Assembly: GCF_007954405.1 (NCBI RefSeq)
Contig: NZ_CP042344.1
Location: 620,001 to 684,000, forward strand
Length of the DNA stretch: 64,000 nucleotides
Direction of reading: 5' to 3'
From: Comamonas flocculans
GTDB lineage: Bacteria; Pseudomonadota; Gammaproteobacteria; Burkholderiales; Burkholderiaceae_C
In this document: in pieces, positions 28,828-44,739 of the stretch
Numbering within the stretch: the first letter of the stretch is position 1
Layout of the letters: each line of letters starts with the position of its first letter
Made by a program: the position numbers and the translations under genes
The notes under the pieces: model-generated
Databases searched by the model: none
The model's input: the letters and a program-made list of their open reading frames with translations, nothing else
What the model was told of the DNA's origin: nothing

Positions 28828-30141
28828 TCAGGCGTGGACAGGCTTGTGGCCCACGCCGGACCTGCGCTGGCCGCTCTCCTTGCCGTAGCGATCCACGCCC
28901 AGGCCCGAGGTGGAGATGTCGGGCCTGTGGCCCAGCGTGAGGTCGGCCACCAGCTTGCCCGAGCCCGCCGCCATGGTCCAGCCCAGCGTGCCGTGGCCGG
29001 TGTTCAGCAGCAGGTTGGACAGGTGCGTGGCGCCGACGATGGGCGTGCCGTCCGGCGTCATCGGGCGCAGGCCGGTCCAGAAGGTGGCCGCCGGCACGTC
29101 GCCGCCACCGGCAAACAGCCCGTTGGTCACCATCTCCAGCGTGGCGCGACGCCGCGGGTTCAGGCGCAGGTCGAAGCCGCCGAGCTCGGCCATGCCGCCG
29201 ACGCGGATGCGCTGGTCGAAGCGGGTGATGGCCACCTTGTAGGTTTCGTCCATCACGGTGGAGACCGGCGCGCGGCTCTCGTCCACCAGCGGGATGGTGA
29301 GCGAATAGCCCTTGACCGGATAGACCGGCAGGTCCAGCCCCAGCCCGGCGGCCATGGCGCGGCTATAGCTGCCCAGGGCCAGCACGTAGCGGTCGGCGGT
29401 GAGCACTTCAGCCGCCTCGCCCGCCAGGCGCACGCCGCTCACCTGGCCGCCGCGCTGCTGCAGCTCGGCGATCTGCACGCCGAAGCGGAACTTCACGCCC
29501 AGCGCGCGGGCCTTTTCGGCCAGCGCGGCGGTAAAGCGCTGGCAGTCGCCGGTTTCGTCACCGGGCAGCTGCAGGCCGCCGACCAGCCCCCGGGCATGCG
29601 CCAGCGCCGGCTCGTATTCGACGAGGTCGGCCGGGTTGGTCATCATGCGGTAGGGCACGCCGCATTCGTCGAGCACCTCGGTGTCGCGGTGCGCCGCCGC
29701 CAGCTGCTTGTGCGTGCGAAACACCTGCAGCGTGCCGCGGGTGCGCTGCTCGTAGGCGATGCCGGTGTCCTCGCGCAGCTGGCGCAGGCAGTCGCGGCTG
29801 TATTCGGCGATGCGCGTCATGCGCTCCTTGTTCACCGCGTAGCGCGCGCTGGTGCAGTTGCGCAGCATCATGGCCATCCAGCGCAGCTGGAACATCGAGC
29901 CGTCCAGGCGCAGGGCCAGCGGCGCATGCTTCTGGAACATCCACTTGAGCGCCTTCAGCGGAATGCCGGGCGCCGCCCAGGGTGTGCTGTAGCCGGGCGA
30001 GACCTGGCCGGCATTGGCAAAGCTGGTTTCCAGCGCCACGCCGCCTTCGCGCTCGAGCACCGTCACATCCGCTCCCGCACGCGCCAGGTAGTAGGCCGTG
30101 CTGACACCGATCACGCCGCCGCCAAGAACCAGAACTTTCAT
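28828..30141 (-). CDS. dadA: D-amino acid dehydrogenase, small subunit
   Basis: 437 residues. FAD-binding N-terminus [21 protein letters not shown], then [19 protein letters not shown], and the C-terminal FAD motif [14 protein letters not shown] with [12 protein letters not shown], all diagnostic of DadA. It oxidatively deaminates D-amino acids (D-alanine preferred) and passes electrons to the respiratory chain at the membrane. It is transcribed divergently from an Lrp-family regulator gene, the usual arrangement for a self-contained dad control unit; the alanine racemase partner is not next to it. Confidence 0.94.
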   Translation of the reverse strand: MKVLVLGGGVIGVSTAYYLARAGADVTVLEREGGVALETSFANAGQVSPGYSTPWAAPGIPLKALKWMFQKHAPLALRLDGSMFQLRWMAMMLRNCTSARYAVNKERMTRIAEYSRDCLRQLREDTGIAYEQRTRGTLQVFRTHKQLAAAHRDTEVLDECGVPYRMMTNPADLVEYEPALAHARGLVGGLQLPGDETGDCQRFTAALAEKARALGVKFRFGVQIAELQQRGGQVSGVRLAGEAAEVLTADRYVLALGSYSRAMAAGLGLDLPVYPVKGYSLTIPLVDESRAPVSTVMDETYKVAITRFDQRIRVGGMAELGGFDLRLNPRRRATLEMVTNGLFAGGGDVPAATFWTGLRPMTPDGTPIVGATHLSNLLLNTGHGTLGWTMAAGSGKLVADLTLGHRPDISTSGLGVDRYGKESGQRRSGVGHKPVHA

Positions 30142-30212
30142 GTTTGCCCCCGAGATGCGTCACACCCGTTGATGTGCTGAAAGTTTAGGCAAATCGGCGC
30201 AGCAAGACTCAC

Positions 30213-30242
30213 TGAAATGCCTGGCCAGGCACCGCGATTTCA
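30213..30242. promoter_or_regulatory. Dyads in the dadA-lrp divergent region
   Basis: TGCCTGGCCAGGCA is a perfect 14-bp palindrome (30218-30231), flanked by TGAAAT (30213) and ATTTCA (30237). Lrp-family proteins bind loose A/T-flanked dyads, so this is the best operator candidate in the 139-bp intergenic region. Confidence 0.45.
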
Positions 30243-30280
30243 GCAAAAATCACTGAATCCTCGCCAACAGGGCAGCGAAT

Positions 30281-30748
30281 ATGATTGAGCTTGATCGCAT
30301 CGACCGGAAAATTCTCGAAGCCTTGCAGCGCGAAGGCCGCCTGCCCATGACCGAGCTGGCGCAGCGCATAGGCCTGAGCGCATCGCCCTGCACCGAACGT
30401 GTCAAGCGCCTGGAGCGCAGCGGCGTGATCCAGGGCTACCAGGCCCGCGTCAACCCCGAGGCGCTGGGGCGCGGCCTGGTGGTCTTCGTGGAGCTGACGC
30501 TGTCGGCCAAGTCCGCCCAGATCTTCGAAGCGGTGCGCCAGGCGCTGCTGCTGGAGCCGCGCGTGCTCGAATGCCACCTGATTTCGGGCAGCTTCGACTA
30601 CCTGCTGAAGGTGCGTCTGTCGGCCATGCGCGAATACCGCGAGCTGCTGGGCCACATCCTGCGCCAGATTCCGGTGCCGGCGCAAAGCAACAGCTATGTG
30701 GTGATGGAGGAAATCCAGGAAAACGGGCCGCTGCCGGTGGGCCTGTAG
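30281..30748 (+). CDS. Lrp/AsnC family transcriptional regulator
   Basis: 155 residues. N-terminal helix-turn-helix (LDRIDRKILEALQREGRLPMTELAQRIGLS, about residues 4-35), then the RAM effector domain with ECHLISGSFDYLLKVR near residue 105. Closest in pattern to DadR/BkdR-type activators. Divergence from dadA suggests it controls dadA in response to alanine or another amino acid. It probably autoregulates through the shared region. Confidence 0.9.
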   Translation: MIELDRIDRKILEALQREGRLPMTELAQRIGLSASPCTERVKRLERSGVIQGYQARVNPEALGRGLVVFVELTLSAKSAQIFEAVRQALLLEPRVLECHLISGSFDYLLKVRLSAMREYRELLGHILRQIPVPAQSNSYVVMEEIQENGPLPVGL

Positions 30749-30766
30749 GCCGTCCGGCGTGCGCGC

Positions 30767-31243
30767 CTACCAGCCCGGCGCCGCGCCCTGGCGGCGCAGC
30801 ACGAAGCGGCTTTCGCGCCCCGGCCTGCCCGGGCGGTCGAGCTGCTGCATCTGCCCGCGGATCTCGCGCCCGCAGGCTTCGGGCACGAGGCGCCCGCTCC
30901 AGAAGGCGAACAGGCTCTTGCCGTCGCGCGACTCGTCCAGGTTGAATTCGCCCTCTTCGAGATCGCCCGAAGCGATGGAGCGCAGACCGGCAATCTCGAA
31001 CTCGCCGCGCAGGCTGGCGCCGAATTCGGGATGGCGGCGCAACACCAGCGTGCCCTGCTGGCCCAGATCGGGCAGTTGCAGCTGCCAGCGGCCGTAGAGC
31101 TCGGGCGCGCCCCAGCGCAGCAGATCGGGGCAGGCAGCCGGCGCGGCGACGGGCCGCACCACCGCAGTATCTGGATGTTTTTGGCCGCTGGCGCAGGCGG
31201 CAAGCGCGCCAGCAGCTATCAAACAAAGAGCAATTCGCACCAT
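30767..31243 (-). CDS. Putative lipoprotein, function unknown
   Basis: 158 residues from ATG 31243. Signal peptide with lipobox LAAC, cysteine near residue 17 (LIAAGALAACASGQ), so lipidated via Lgt. The mature part has LLRWGAPELYGRWQLQLPDLG and alternating strand-like segments with GEFEIAGLRS and GEFNLDESRDGKSLFAFWSG, suggesting a small beta-rich domain. I do not recognise a family. The signal-peptide DNA resembles the dispersed repeat. It is 28 bp after the CsaA-like gene on the same strand and may be its operon partner. Confidence 0.75.
   Translation of the reverse strand: MVRIALCLIAAGALAACASGQKHPDTAVVRPVAAPAACPDLLRWGAPELYGRWQLQLPDLGQQGTLVLRRHPEFGASLRGEFEIAGLRSIASGDLEEGEFNLDESRDGKSLFAFWSGRLVPEACGREIRGQMQQLDRPGRPGRESRFVLRRQGAAPGW
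31176..31220 (-). repeat. Repeat-like sequence in a lipoprotein signal peptide (possible copy)
   Basis: On the minus strand GATAGCTGCTGGCGC, then GCTTGCC and GGCCAAAAA, resembling the dispersed family. It encodes the hydrophobic core and lipobox. The match is looser than in other copies and could be convergence. Confidence 0.45.
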
Positions 31244-31271
31244 GTTCAGGCAGTTTGCAGCGGCGCGGTGC

Positions 31272-31610
31272 TCAGAGCAGGCGCGTGCCCAGCGGCACAT
31301 CGCCATCGGGCACGCACAGCAGCACCTGGCCGGCCGCGTCGTGAAAGCCCGTCACCAGGCATTCGGAGCGCATCGGCCCGATCTGCTTGGGCGGGAAGTT
31401 CACCACCGCCACCACCAGGCGCCCGAGCAGCGCCTCGGGCGTGTAGTGCGCGGTGATCTGGGCGCTGGACTTCTTCACGCCGATCTCGGCGCCAAAGTCC
31501 ACCTGCAGCTTGTAGGCGGGCTTGCGCGCTTCCTTGAACACCTCGGCGGCGACGATGCGGCCCACGCGCAGCTCGACCTTGGTGAAGTCGTCCCAGCCGA
31601 TCTCGGCCAT
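31272..31610 (-). CDS. tRNA-binding domain protein (CsaA/YgjH type)
   Basis: 112 residues: a free-standing OB-fold tRNA-binding domain. The signature [27 protein letters not shown] is near the N-terminus, with [24 protein letters not shown] in the middle. CsaA-type proteins bind tRNA or act as export chaperones. It starts 2 bp after the alaS stop, so it is almost certainly co-transcribed with alaS, which fits a tRNA-related role. Confidence 0.88.
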   Translation of the reverse strand: MAEIGWDDFTKVELRVGRIVAAEVFKEARKPAYKLQVDFGAEIGVKKSSAQITAHYTPEALLGRLVVAVVNFPPKQIGPMRSECLVTGFHDAAGQVLLCVPDGDVPLGTRLL

Positions 31611-31612
31611 GG

Positions 31613-34243
<2,631 letters not shown>

Positions 34244-34246
34244 TGC

Positions 34247-34291
34247 GATTTATGCCTCTGGCGCCCGTGCTGCATGCGCGAGCAGCTCATC
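34247..34291 (-). repeat. Dispersed repeat, copy F (alaS 5' leader)
   Basis: On the minus strand GATGAGCTGCTCGCGC, then GGGCGCCAGAGGC and AAATCG. Its AGAGG is the only plausible ribosome site for alaS, three bases before the gene begins. Confidence 0.6.
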
Positions 34292-34315
34292 AATCGATAG
34301 CGAATGGCACCAATG

Positions 34316-34342
34316 AAAAAGGCGCCCGTGAAAAGCGCCTTG
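34316..34342 (-). terminator. Intrinsic terminator of tRNA-Gly
   Basis: On the minus strand AAGGCGC-(9 nt)-GCGCCTT followed by T's, six bases after the tRNA 3' end. Confidence 0.8.
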
Positions 34343-34347
34343 TTCGG

Positions 34348-34421
34348 TGGAGCGGGTGAAGGGAATCGAACCCTCGTATGAAGCTTGGGAAGCTGCCGTT
34401 CTACCATTGAACTACACCCGC
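34348..34421 (-). tRNA. tRNA-Gly (anticodon CCC)
   Basis: 74 nt including encoded CCA. Acceptor GCGGGTG pairs with CACCCGC, the D arm is GTTC-AATGGTA-GAAC, the anticodon loop is TTCCCAA with CCC, and the T arm is GAGGG-TTCGATT-CCCTT. The anticodon stem GCAGC/GCTTC has one C-T mismatch at its second pair, otherwise as in E. coli tRNA-Gly(CCC). It has its own terminator and lies just before alaS. Confidence 0.95.
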
Positions 34422-34513
34422 GCAAGACCGCAGATTCTAAGGCACGGCGAACGCCGTGGTGTGCGCCGCGTCTCTGCGCGGCCGCGGCGGCAGGCCAGCG
34501 CGGCGGCGTGCGG

Positions 34514-34852
34514 CTAGATCAGGGCCTTGAACGCGTCGTGCACCGCGCTGGCCGCCTGCATGCGACTGGCGATGCTGCCGCAGACCAGTTCGCACAGCTC
34601 GTCCACGCGTTCGTCGGCAATGCGGAAATAGACGCTGGTGCCGCGTTCCTCGCGCGCGACGATGCCGTGCTTGGTCATGAGCGAGAGGTGGCGCGAGACG
34701 TTGGCCGAGGTGTAGCCGCAGGCCTGCGCCAGCTCGCCGACGTTGTATTCACGCTCGCGCAGCAGGTTGAGCAGGCGCAGCCGCGTGGGCTCGGCCAGCA
34801 CCTGAAAGTAGGCGGCCACCTGATCGATGACCTCGGCGGGCATGTGCTTCAT
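34514..34852 (-). CDS. ArsR/SmtB family transcriptional regulator
   Basis: 112 residues from ATG 34852, with GGAG eight nt upstream. Winged helix-turn-helix: YFQVLAEPTRLRLLNLL, then recognition region GELAQACGYTSANVSRHLSLM (about residues 39-59), and wing EERGTSVYFRI. Cysteines are at 45, 87 and 91. There is no classical ELCVCDL metal motif, so a thiol-based (SqrR/BigR/YgaV-like persulfide) sensor is plausible given the SQR-like gene it faces. It is divergent from the RND pump operon and probably represses both promoters. Confidence 0.88.
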   Translation of the reverse strand: MKHMPAEVIDQVAAYFQVLAEPTRLRLLNLLREREYNVGELAQACGYTSANVSRHLSLMTKHGIVAREERGTSVYFRIADERVDELCELVCGSIASRMQAASAVHDAFKALI

Positions 34853-34872
34853 GACGCAATCTCCATGGCTGC

Positions 34873-34913
34873 ATTATACTTTCGTTGACTAATTGAGTGA
34901 ATGCGTAAATAAT
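34873..34913. promoter_or_regulatory. Divergent promoters and ArsR operator candidate
   Basis: Plus strand: TTGACT at 34885-34890, 17-bp spacer, AATAAT at 34908-34913, reading into the pump operon. Minus strand: TATAAT at 34878-34873, reading into the regulator. An imperfect palindrome centred on 34893 (TTGACTAATTGAGTGAA, six of eight arm positions matching) overlaps both promoters, a natural site for ArsR repression of the operon and itself. Confidence 0.6.
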
Positions 34914-34936
34914 CAATTACGAACCGAACTGAAGCC

Positions 34937-35992
34937 ATGGACATGTTTCTCCGCCTCGAGCGTATCGCCCTTCTTGCCGCCGCCCTGGCCCTGGCCCCCG
35001 CCAGCCCTGCCGCCGATGCCGCGGCGCTGGGCTGGACGCCCGTGCAGACCAGCACCGCCGCGCCCCTGCAAAGCAGCGACGCCAGGGTCGAGGCGGTGCG
35101 CGAGGCCGTCCTCGCCGCGCAGGTGGCGGGCAGCATCACCGCGCTGCAGGTGCATGCGGGCGCCTCCGTCAAGGCCGGGCAGGAGCTGCTGCGCATCGAC
35201 GCGCGCATGGCCAGCCAGGGCGCGGCGGCCAGCAGCGCGCAGGTGGTCGCCGCGCAGGCCCAGGCCAGCGTGGCGGCCAGGGACTACGAGCGCCAGCAGC
35301 AGCTTTTTGCCAGGCACTACATCAGCCAGGCCGCGCTGGAGCAGGCGCGCGCCCGGTGGCAGGCCAGCCAGGCGCAGGTGAAGGCGCTGCAGGCGCAGGC
35401 GGCGGTGGCGGGCACGCAAACCGGCCTGCACGTGCTGCGCGCGCCGTTCGACGGCGTGGTGGCCAGCGTGCCGGTGACGCTGGGCGACATGGCGCTGCCG
35501 GGCAAGCCGCTGCTCACGCTGGTCGACCCCGGTGCCTTGCGCATCACCGCAGCGCTCAGCCAGGCGCAGACCGCCCGGCTGCGCGGCGCCCCGCAGGTGA
35601 TGGTGGAGCTGCCCGGTGCGGGCACACCACCCACCACCATCGCCATGGCGCAGGTGCAAGTCCTGCCCACGGCCGACGCCCAAAGCCACACGAGCACGGT
35701 GCGCGTGCTGCTGCCCGCCGGTCTGGCTGGCGCGGTTCCGGGTGCGTTCGCACGGCTGTGGTTCGAGGGCGCGGGCGCGGCGGGCAACCCGACGCGCCTT
35801 TTCGTGCCTGCCGCCAGCGTGGTGCGCCGCGCCGAGATGAGCGGCGTCTACGTGCGCGCTGGCGACGGCAAGCCACGGCTGCGCCAGGTGCGGCTGGGCC
35901 CGGCGGCGGGCGAGCAGATCGAAGTCCTCAGCGGCCTGAGCGCCGGTGAGCAGGTGGCCACCGACCCCCAGGCGGCGGCTCGGGAGCGCTGA
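34937..35992 (+). CDS. RND efflux periplasmic adaptor (membrane fusion protein)
   Basis: 351 residues. Signal peptide ends near SPAADA. The lipoyl/barrel-sandwich halves are VAGSITALQVHAGASVKAGQELLRID and LRAPFDGVVASVPVTLGD, flanking an Ala/Gln-rich alpha-hairpin (about residues 95-160). Beta-barrel and membrane-proximal domains follow. It links the inner-membrane pump to the TolC-type channel. It lacks a lipobox, unlike AcrA. The RND gene starts 1 bp after its stop, so it heads the operon. Confidence 0.9.
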   Translation: MDMFLRLERIALLAAALALAPASPAADAAALGWTPVQTSTAAPLQSSDARVEAVREAVLAAQVAGSITALQVHAGASVKAGQELLRIDARMASQGAAASSAQVVAAQAQASVAARDYERQQQLFARHYISQAALEQARARWQASQAQVKALQAQAAVAGTQTGLHVLRAPFDGVVASVPVTLGDMALPGKPLLTLVDPGALRITAALSQAQTARLRGAPQVMVELPGAGTPPTTIAMAQVQVLPTADAQSHTSTVRVLLPAGLAGAVPGAFARLWFEGAGAAGNPTRLFVPAASVVRRAEMSGVYVRAGDGKPRLRQVRLGPAAGEQIEVLSGLSAGEQVATDPQAAARER

Positions 35993-35993
35993 G

Positions 35994-42008
<6,015 letters not shown>

Positions 42009-42105
42009 ACGCCCCGGGGCACGCCTCGGAATCGACGCGCCTGAAAGGGTCAGGCTGCCAGGTTCATGATGCGCCATGCCCTCGCGGGCAAGGAGGCCGA
42101 GCACT

Positions 42106-43242
42106 ATGAGCAGTCCCGGAATCACCGTCCTCGGCAGCGGCTTCGGCGCGCTGAGCACCGTGCGCGAGCTGCGGGCGCGCCTGTGCACCGCCCCCATCAC
42201 CCTCATATCGCCGCGTGCCGAACTGCACTACCTGCCCGGCAGCATCTGGATACCGAGCGGCCGGCGCCGACGCGAAGACCTGGTCGTGCCGCTTGCGCCC
42301 TTCTTCGAGCGCATGAAGGTGCGCCACGTTCAGGCCGAGGTGACGGGGCTGGAGGACGCCGGCCGCACGGTGCTGATCCGCGGCGCAGAAAGAATTGCCA
42401 ACGACGCCCTGGTGATCGCCACCGGCGGGCGCTTCATCAGGAAGCTGCCCGGCATCGAACACGCCATCACGCCCTGCGAAGGCATTTCCGCGGCCGAAGA
42501 GATACGCGAGCGGCTCGGGGCCATGGCGGGCGGCGCGATCGCCATCGGCTTCTCGGGCAACCCCAAGGAGCCTGCGGCGGTACGCGGCGGGCCGATGTTC
42601 GAATTTCTCTTCGCGATCGACACGCAGCTGCGCCGCGAGGGCCGGCGCGGGCAATTCACGCTCACCTTCTTTCACCCCAAGGCCGAGCCGGGCAAGCGCC
42701 TGGGCGAGCAGGCCGTACAGGGCATTCTTGCCGAGATGCGGCGCCGGGGCATCCAGACCCACCTGGGCCACAAGCCGCTGCGCTTCGAGGAGGACAAGGT
42801 GGTGACCGAAGGCGGTGAAATCCCCGCCGACCTCATCCTCTTCATGAGCGGCATGACGGGCAACGCCTGGCTGGACGCGACCGCCCTGCCGCGCTCGCCC
42901 GGCGGCCTGGTCGCGGCCGATGCCCAATGCCGCGTGCGCGGCTGGCCCAGGACTTACGTCGTGGGCGATGCCGGCAGCTTTCCCGGCCCCGACTGGGCGC
43001 CCAAGCAGGCGCACATGGCCGACCTGCAGGCGAGGGCAGCCGCGCAAAACCTGATCGACGCGCTGGCCGGCCGCCCCGAAACCGCGGGCTTCAAGACCGA
43101 GCTGCTGTGCATCATCGACACGCTCGAGCAAGGCAAGCTCGTCTGGCGCACCGATGCGCGCACCATCGCGCTGCCCTGGCTGCGTCCGCTGCACTGGGCC
43201 AAGGCGCATTTCGAGCGGCGCTACCTCAAGCGCTATCGCTGA
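42106..43242 (+). CDS. Second FAD/NAD(P)-binding oxidoreductase, SQR-related
   Basis: 378 residues from ATG 42106, with AAGGAGG nine nt upstream; 97 bp after the SQR-like gene. FAD motif GITVLGSGFGALSTVREL, and the C-terminal FAD contact TYVVGDAGSFPGPDWAPKQAHMAD. It is built like SQR or flavocytochrome-c sulfide dehydrogenase, but where SQR has its active cysteine this protein reads GFSGNPKEPAAVRGGPMFEF, without Cys. It may therefore pass electrons or use another substrate rather than oxidise sulfide. C-terminal RPLHWAKAHFERRYLKRYR is basic and amphipathic, suggesting membrane contact. Confidence 0.85.
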   Translation: MSSPGITVLGSGFGALSTVRELRARLCTAPITLISPRAELHYLPGSIWIPSGRRRREDLVVPLAPFFERMKVRHVQAEVTGLEDAGRTVLIRGAERIANDALVIATGGRFIRKLPGIEHAITPCEGISAAEEIRERLGAMAGGAIAIGFSGNPKEPAAVRGGPMFEFLFAIDTQLRREGRRGQFTLTFFHPKAEPGKRLGEQAVQGILAEMRRRGIQTHLGHKPLRFEEDKVVTEGGEIPADLILFMSGMTGNAWLDATALPRSPGGLVAADAQCRVRGWPRTYVVGDAGSFPGPDWAPKQAHMADLQARAAAQNLIDALAGRPETAGFKTELLCIIDTLEQGKLVWRTDARTIALPWLRPLHWAKAHFERRYLKRYR

Positions 43243-43302
43243 GCGGCCCGCTCAAGACCACATTCCCGTTGTCCATTGCGTTTTTTGTTGAAGGAGCACA
43301 CC

Positions 43303-43512
43303 ATGACCACTTGGAGAGTCACCCGCGCCGTTGCCGGATTTTTCATTCTGCTTACGCTCGCCCTGGGCATCCCGGGCAGCCCCGTCTTCGTGAGCCAGTG
43401 GTGGCTCGCGTTCACCGCATTTGTTGGCCTGAACCTGCTGCAGAGCGCCTTCACGCAGTGGTGCCTGATGGCCAACATGCTCAAGAAGCTGGGCATCCAG
43501 CCCGGCTGCTGA
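43303..43512 (+). CDS. DUF2892-family small membrane protein
   Basis: 69 residues with AAGGAG upstream. Two hydrophobic helices (VAGFFILLTLALG and WWLAFTAFVGLNLLQSAF), the two-helix DUF2892 domain that in E. coli YgaP follows a rhodanese. TQWCLMANMLKKLG carries one Cys on the cytoplasmic side. In YgaP the fold is a membrane sulfurtransferase module, so a role holding or passing sulfur is plausible but unproven. A second member follows after 16 bp. Confidence 0.82.
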   Translation: MTTWRVTRAVAGFFILLTLALGIPGSPVFVSQWWLAFTAFVGLNLLQSAFTQWCLMANMLKKLGIQPGC

Positions 43513-43528
43513 ACCGAAAGGAAGAACC

Positions 43529-43726
43529 ATGTTGAACAATGTCGGCGGCATCGACCGCGTCCTGCGCATCCTCGTGGGCATCGTGCTGATCGCCCTGGCC
43601 GCCACCGGCGTCGTGGGCTGGTGGGGCTATCTTGGCGTACTGCCGCTGGCCACCGGCCTGTTTCGCTTCTGCCCGGCCTATGGTCTGCTGGGCATACGCA
43701 CCTGTCCGATGAAAAAGCCCGAGTGA
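43529..43726 (+). CDS. Second DUF2892-family small membrane protein
   Basis: 65 residues with an AGGAAGAA ribosome site. Begins MLNNVGGIDRVLRILVG, the DUF2892 entry helix, then GYLGVLPLATGLFRFCPAY and LLGIRTCPMKK with two cysteines near the membrane face. It is a tandem relative of the preceding gene with a different N-terminus, and the last gene of the operon. Confidence 0.85.
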   Translation: MLNNVGGIDRVLRILVGIVLIALAATGVVGWWGYLGVLPLATGLFRFCPAYGLLGIRTCPMKKPE

Positions 43727-43737
43727 GAGACGAGAAC

Positions 43738-43761
43738 GCCGCGGCGGCCCAGGGCCGCGGC
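43738..43761. terminator. GC-rich hairpin at the end of the pump-SQR operon
   Basis: GCCGCGGC-(8 nt)-GCCGCGGC, a perfect 8-bp stem, 11 nt after the last DUF2892 stop and between convergent genes. There is no T tract. Confidence 0.5.
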
Positions 43762-43787
43762 GGCGCAGAGCTGGGGCGCGGGGCGGC

Positions 43788-44387
43788 TCAGAAACGGTAG
43801 GCCAGACCGACGCGCACCACGGGGAACCACTTGTACTTGCTGGCCTTGTCGTCCAGCGCCTGGCGTTCCTGGTCCAGCCGCCCCTGGGTCCAGCCCATGC
43901 CGGGAGAGGCCTGCAGGCTGGTGCGCACCGCACCGTAGCTCGCGCCCAGGTCGGCCGCAAAGGACAGGCCGCTGGCCTTGGGCGAATATCCCCAGCCTAT
44001 GCCCAGATAAGGGCGCAGGTTGCGCGTGTGGATGTCGCCGCGCACCCATTCGCCCGGCAGGATGGATTCGGCCTTGGCATCCACCACGATCTTGTCGCGC
44101 CCGAGGAAAACCCCGCCGGTCAGGCGAAACTGCCCGGCCAGGAAATAGTCGCCGAACAGCCCGATCGAGCCCAGCTTGAGCTTGCCGTCATAGTCGATGT
44201 TGCGCGTGTGCAGGTTGCGGCCATAGCTCAAAAAATTCAGGTCGGCGCGCAGGTTGAAGCGTTCGAAATGCTGCGCATACCCCAGGGTGGCACCGGTGGT
44301 GCCGAGCTGGGCATAGACCGTCTGCGCTCCCGCCGAACCCGCGCCCGCCAGCGCCGCCAAGACCACGATGCCCATCAACCGCCGCAT
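43788..44387 (-). CDS. Outer-membrane beta-barrel protein
   Basis: 199 residues from ATG 44387, with GAGAGG six nt upstream. Signal peptide MGIVVLAALAGAGSAGAQ, then alternating amphipathic strands (TVYAQLGTTGATLGYAQHF, NLRADLNFLSYG, LGSIGLFGDYFLAGQFRLTGGVFLG) and a C-terminal WFPVVRVGLAYRF ending in Phe, the outer-membrane insertion signal. Likely an eight-stranded OmpW/OmpA-barrel-like porin; function unknown. It is convergent with the operon above. Confidence 0.8.
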   Translation of the reverse strand: MRRLMGIVVLAALAGAGSAGAQTVYAQLGTTGATLGYAQHFERFNLRADLNFLSYGRNLHTRNIDYDGKLKLGSIGLFGDYFLAGQFRLTGGVFLGRDKIVVDAKAESILPGEWVRGDIHTRNLRPYLGIGWGYSPKASGLSFAADLGASYGAVRTSLQASPGMGWTQGRLDQERQALDDKASKYKWFPVVRVGLAYRF

Positions 44388-44508
44388 GCCAGACCTCTCG
44401 AAAAATTGCATTTGTTTCAAAACGTCTGCAGTATAGGGGCAGCGCGTTCTGGCACCGGCCCTCGCGCGGGCCTGTTGTCTTTTTGCGAAAGCCGTCCTGC
44501 TCCCCATG

Positions 44509-44538
44509 TTGCAGTGCAAAAACCGCTTGGCCTAAAAT
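44509..44538 (+). promoter_or_regulatory. asd leader promoter
   Basis: TTGCAG at 44509-44514, an 18-bp spacer, and TAAAAT at 44533-44538. The predicted start near 44545 is only about two bases before the leader-peptide ATG at 44547. Confidence 0.55.
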
Positions 44539-44546
44539 ACCGCTCC

Positions 44547-44642
44547 ATGGATGCCACGCTGCCAAACCGGCTGTACCCCGTCGCCATGCACGGCGAGCGG
44601 GCATGCGCGTTCACCACCAAAACCACGACCATCAAGAGCTGA
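44547..44642 (+). CDS. asd leader peptide, Thr/Lys/Ile-rich
   Basis: 31 residues: MDATLPNRLYPVAMHGERA then CAFTTKTTTIKS and TGA. Five Thr, two Lys and one Ile codon are clustered at the end, matching end-products of the aspartate pathway that asd feeds, so stalling on scarce aminoacyl-tRNAs is expected. It lies in the otherwise gene-free 352 bases between the barrel protein and asd. Hairpin GAGCTG-AA-CAGCTC (44636-44649) covers the stop, and a terminator follows at 44700. No Shine-Dalgarno is seen; an internal ATG at 44586 is an alternative start. Confidence 0.65.
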   Translation: MDATLPNRLYPVAMHGERACAFTTKTTTIKS

Positions 44643-44699
44643 ACAGCTCCGGCATCGTCGTGCGCCCTCCTCCGGCCAGACGAGCCGGGGCAAGAAAGC

Positions 44700-44725
44700 A
44701 GCGCCGGATGGTGCTTCGATTTTTT
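44700..44725 (+). terminator. Candidate asd attenuator terminator
   Basis: AGCGCC-GGAT-GGTGCT, a 6-bp stem with one G-U pair, then TCGA and six T, 14 bases before the asd ATG. Confidence 0.5.
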
Positions 44726-44739
44726 GAAAGGGCAGAGCA

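Noticed and set aside
44453..44485. GGCCC/GGGCC hairpin with a nearby T-rich stretch, as a plus-strand terminator
   Set aside because: No plus-strand gene ends nearby; probably chance structure upstream of the barrel-protein gene.
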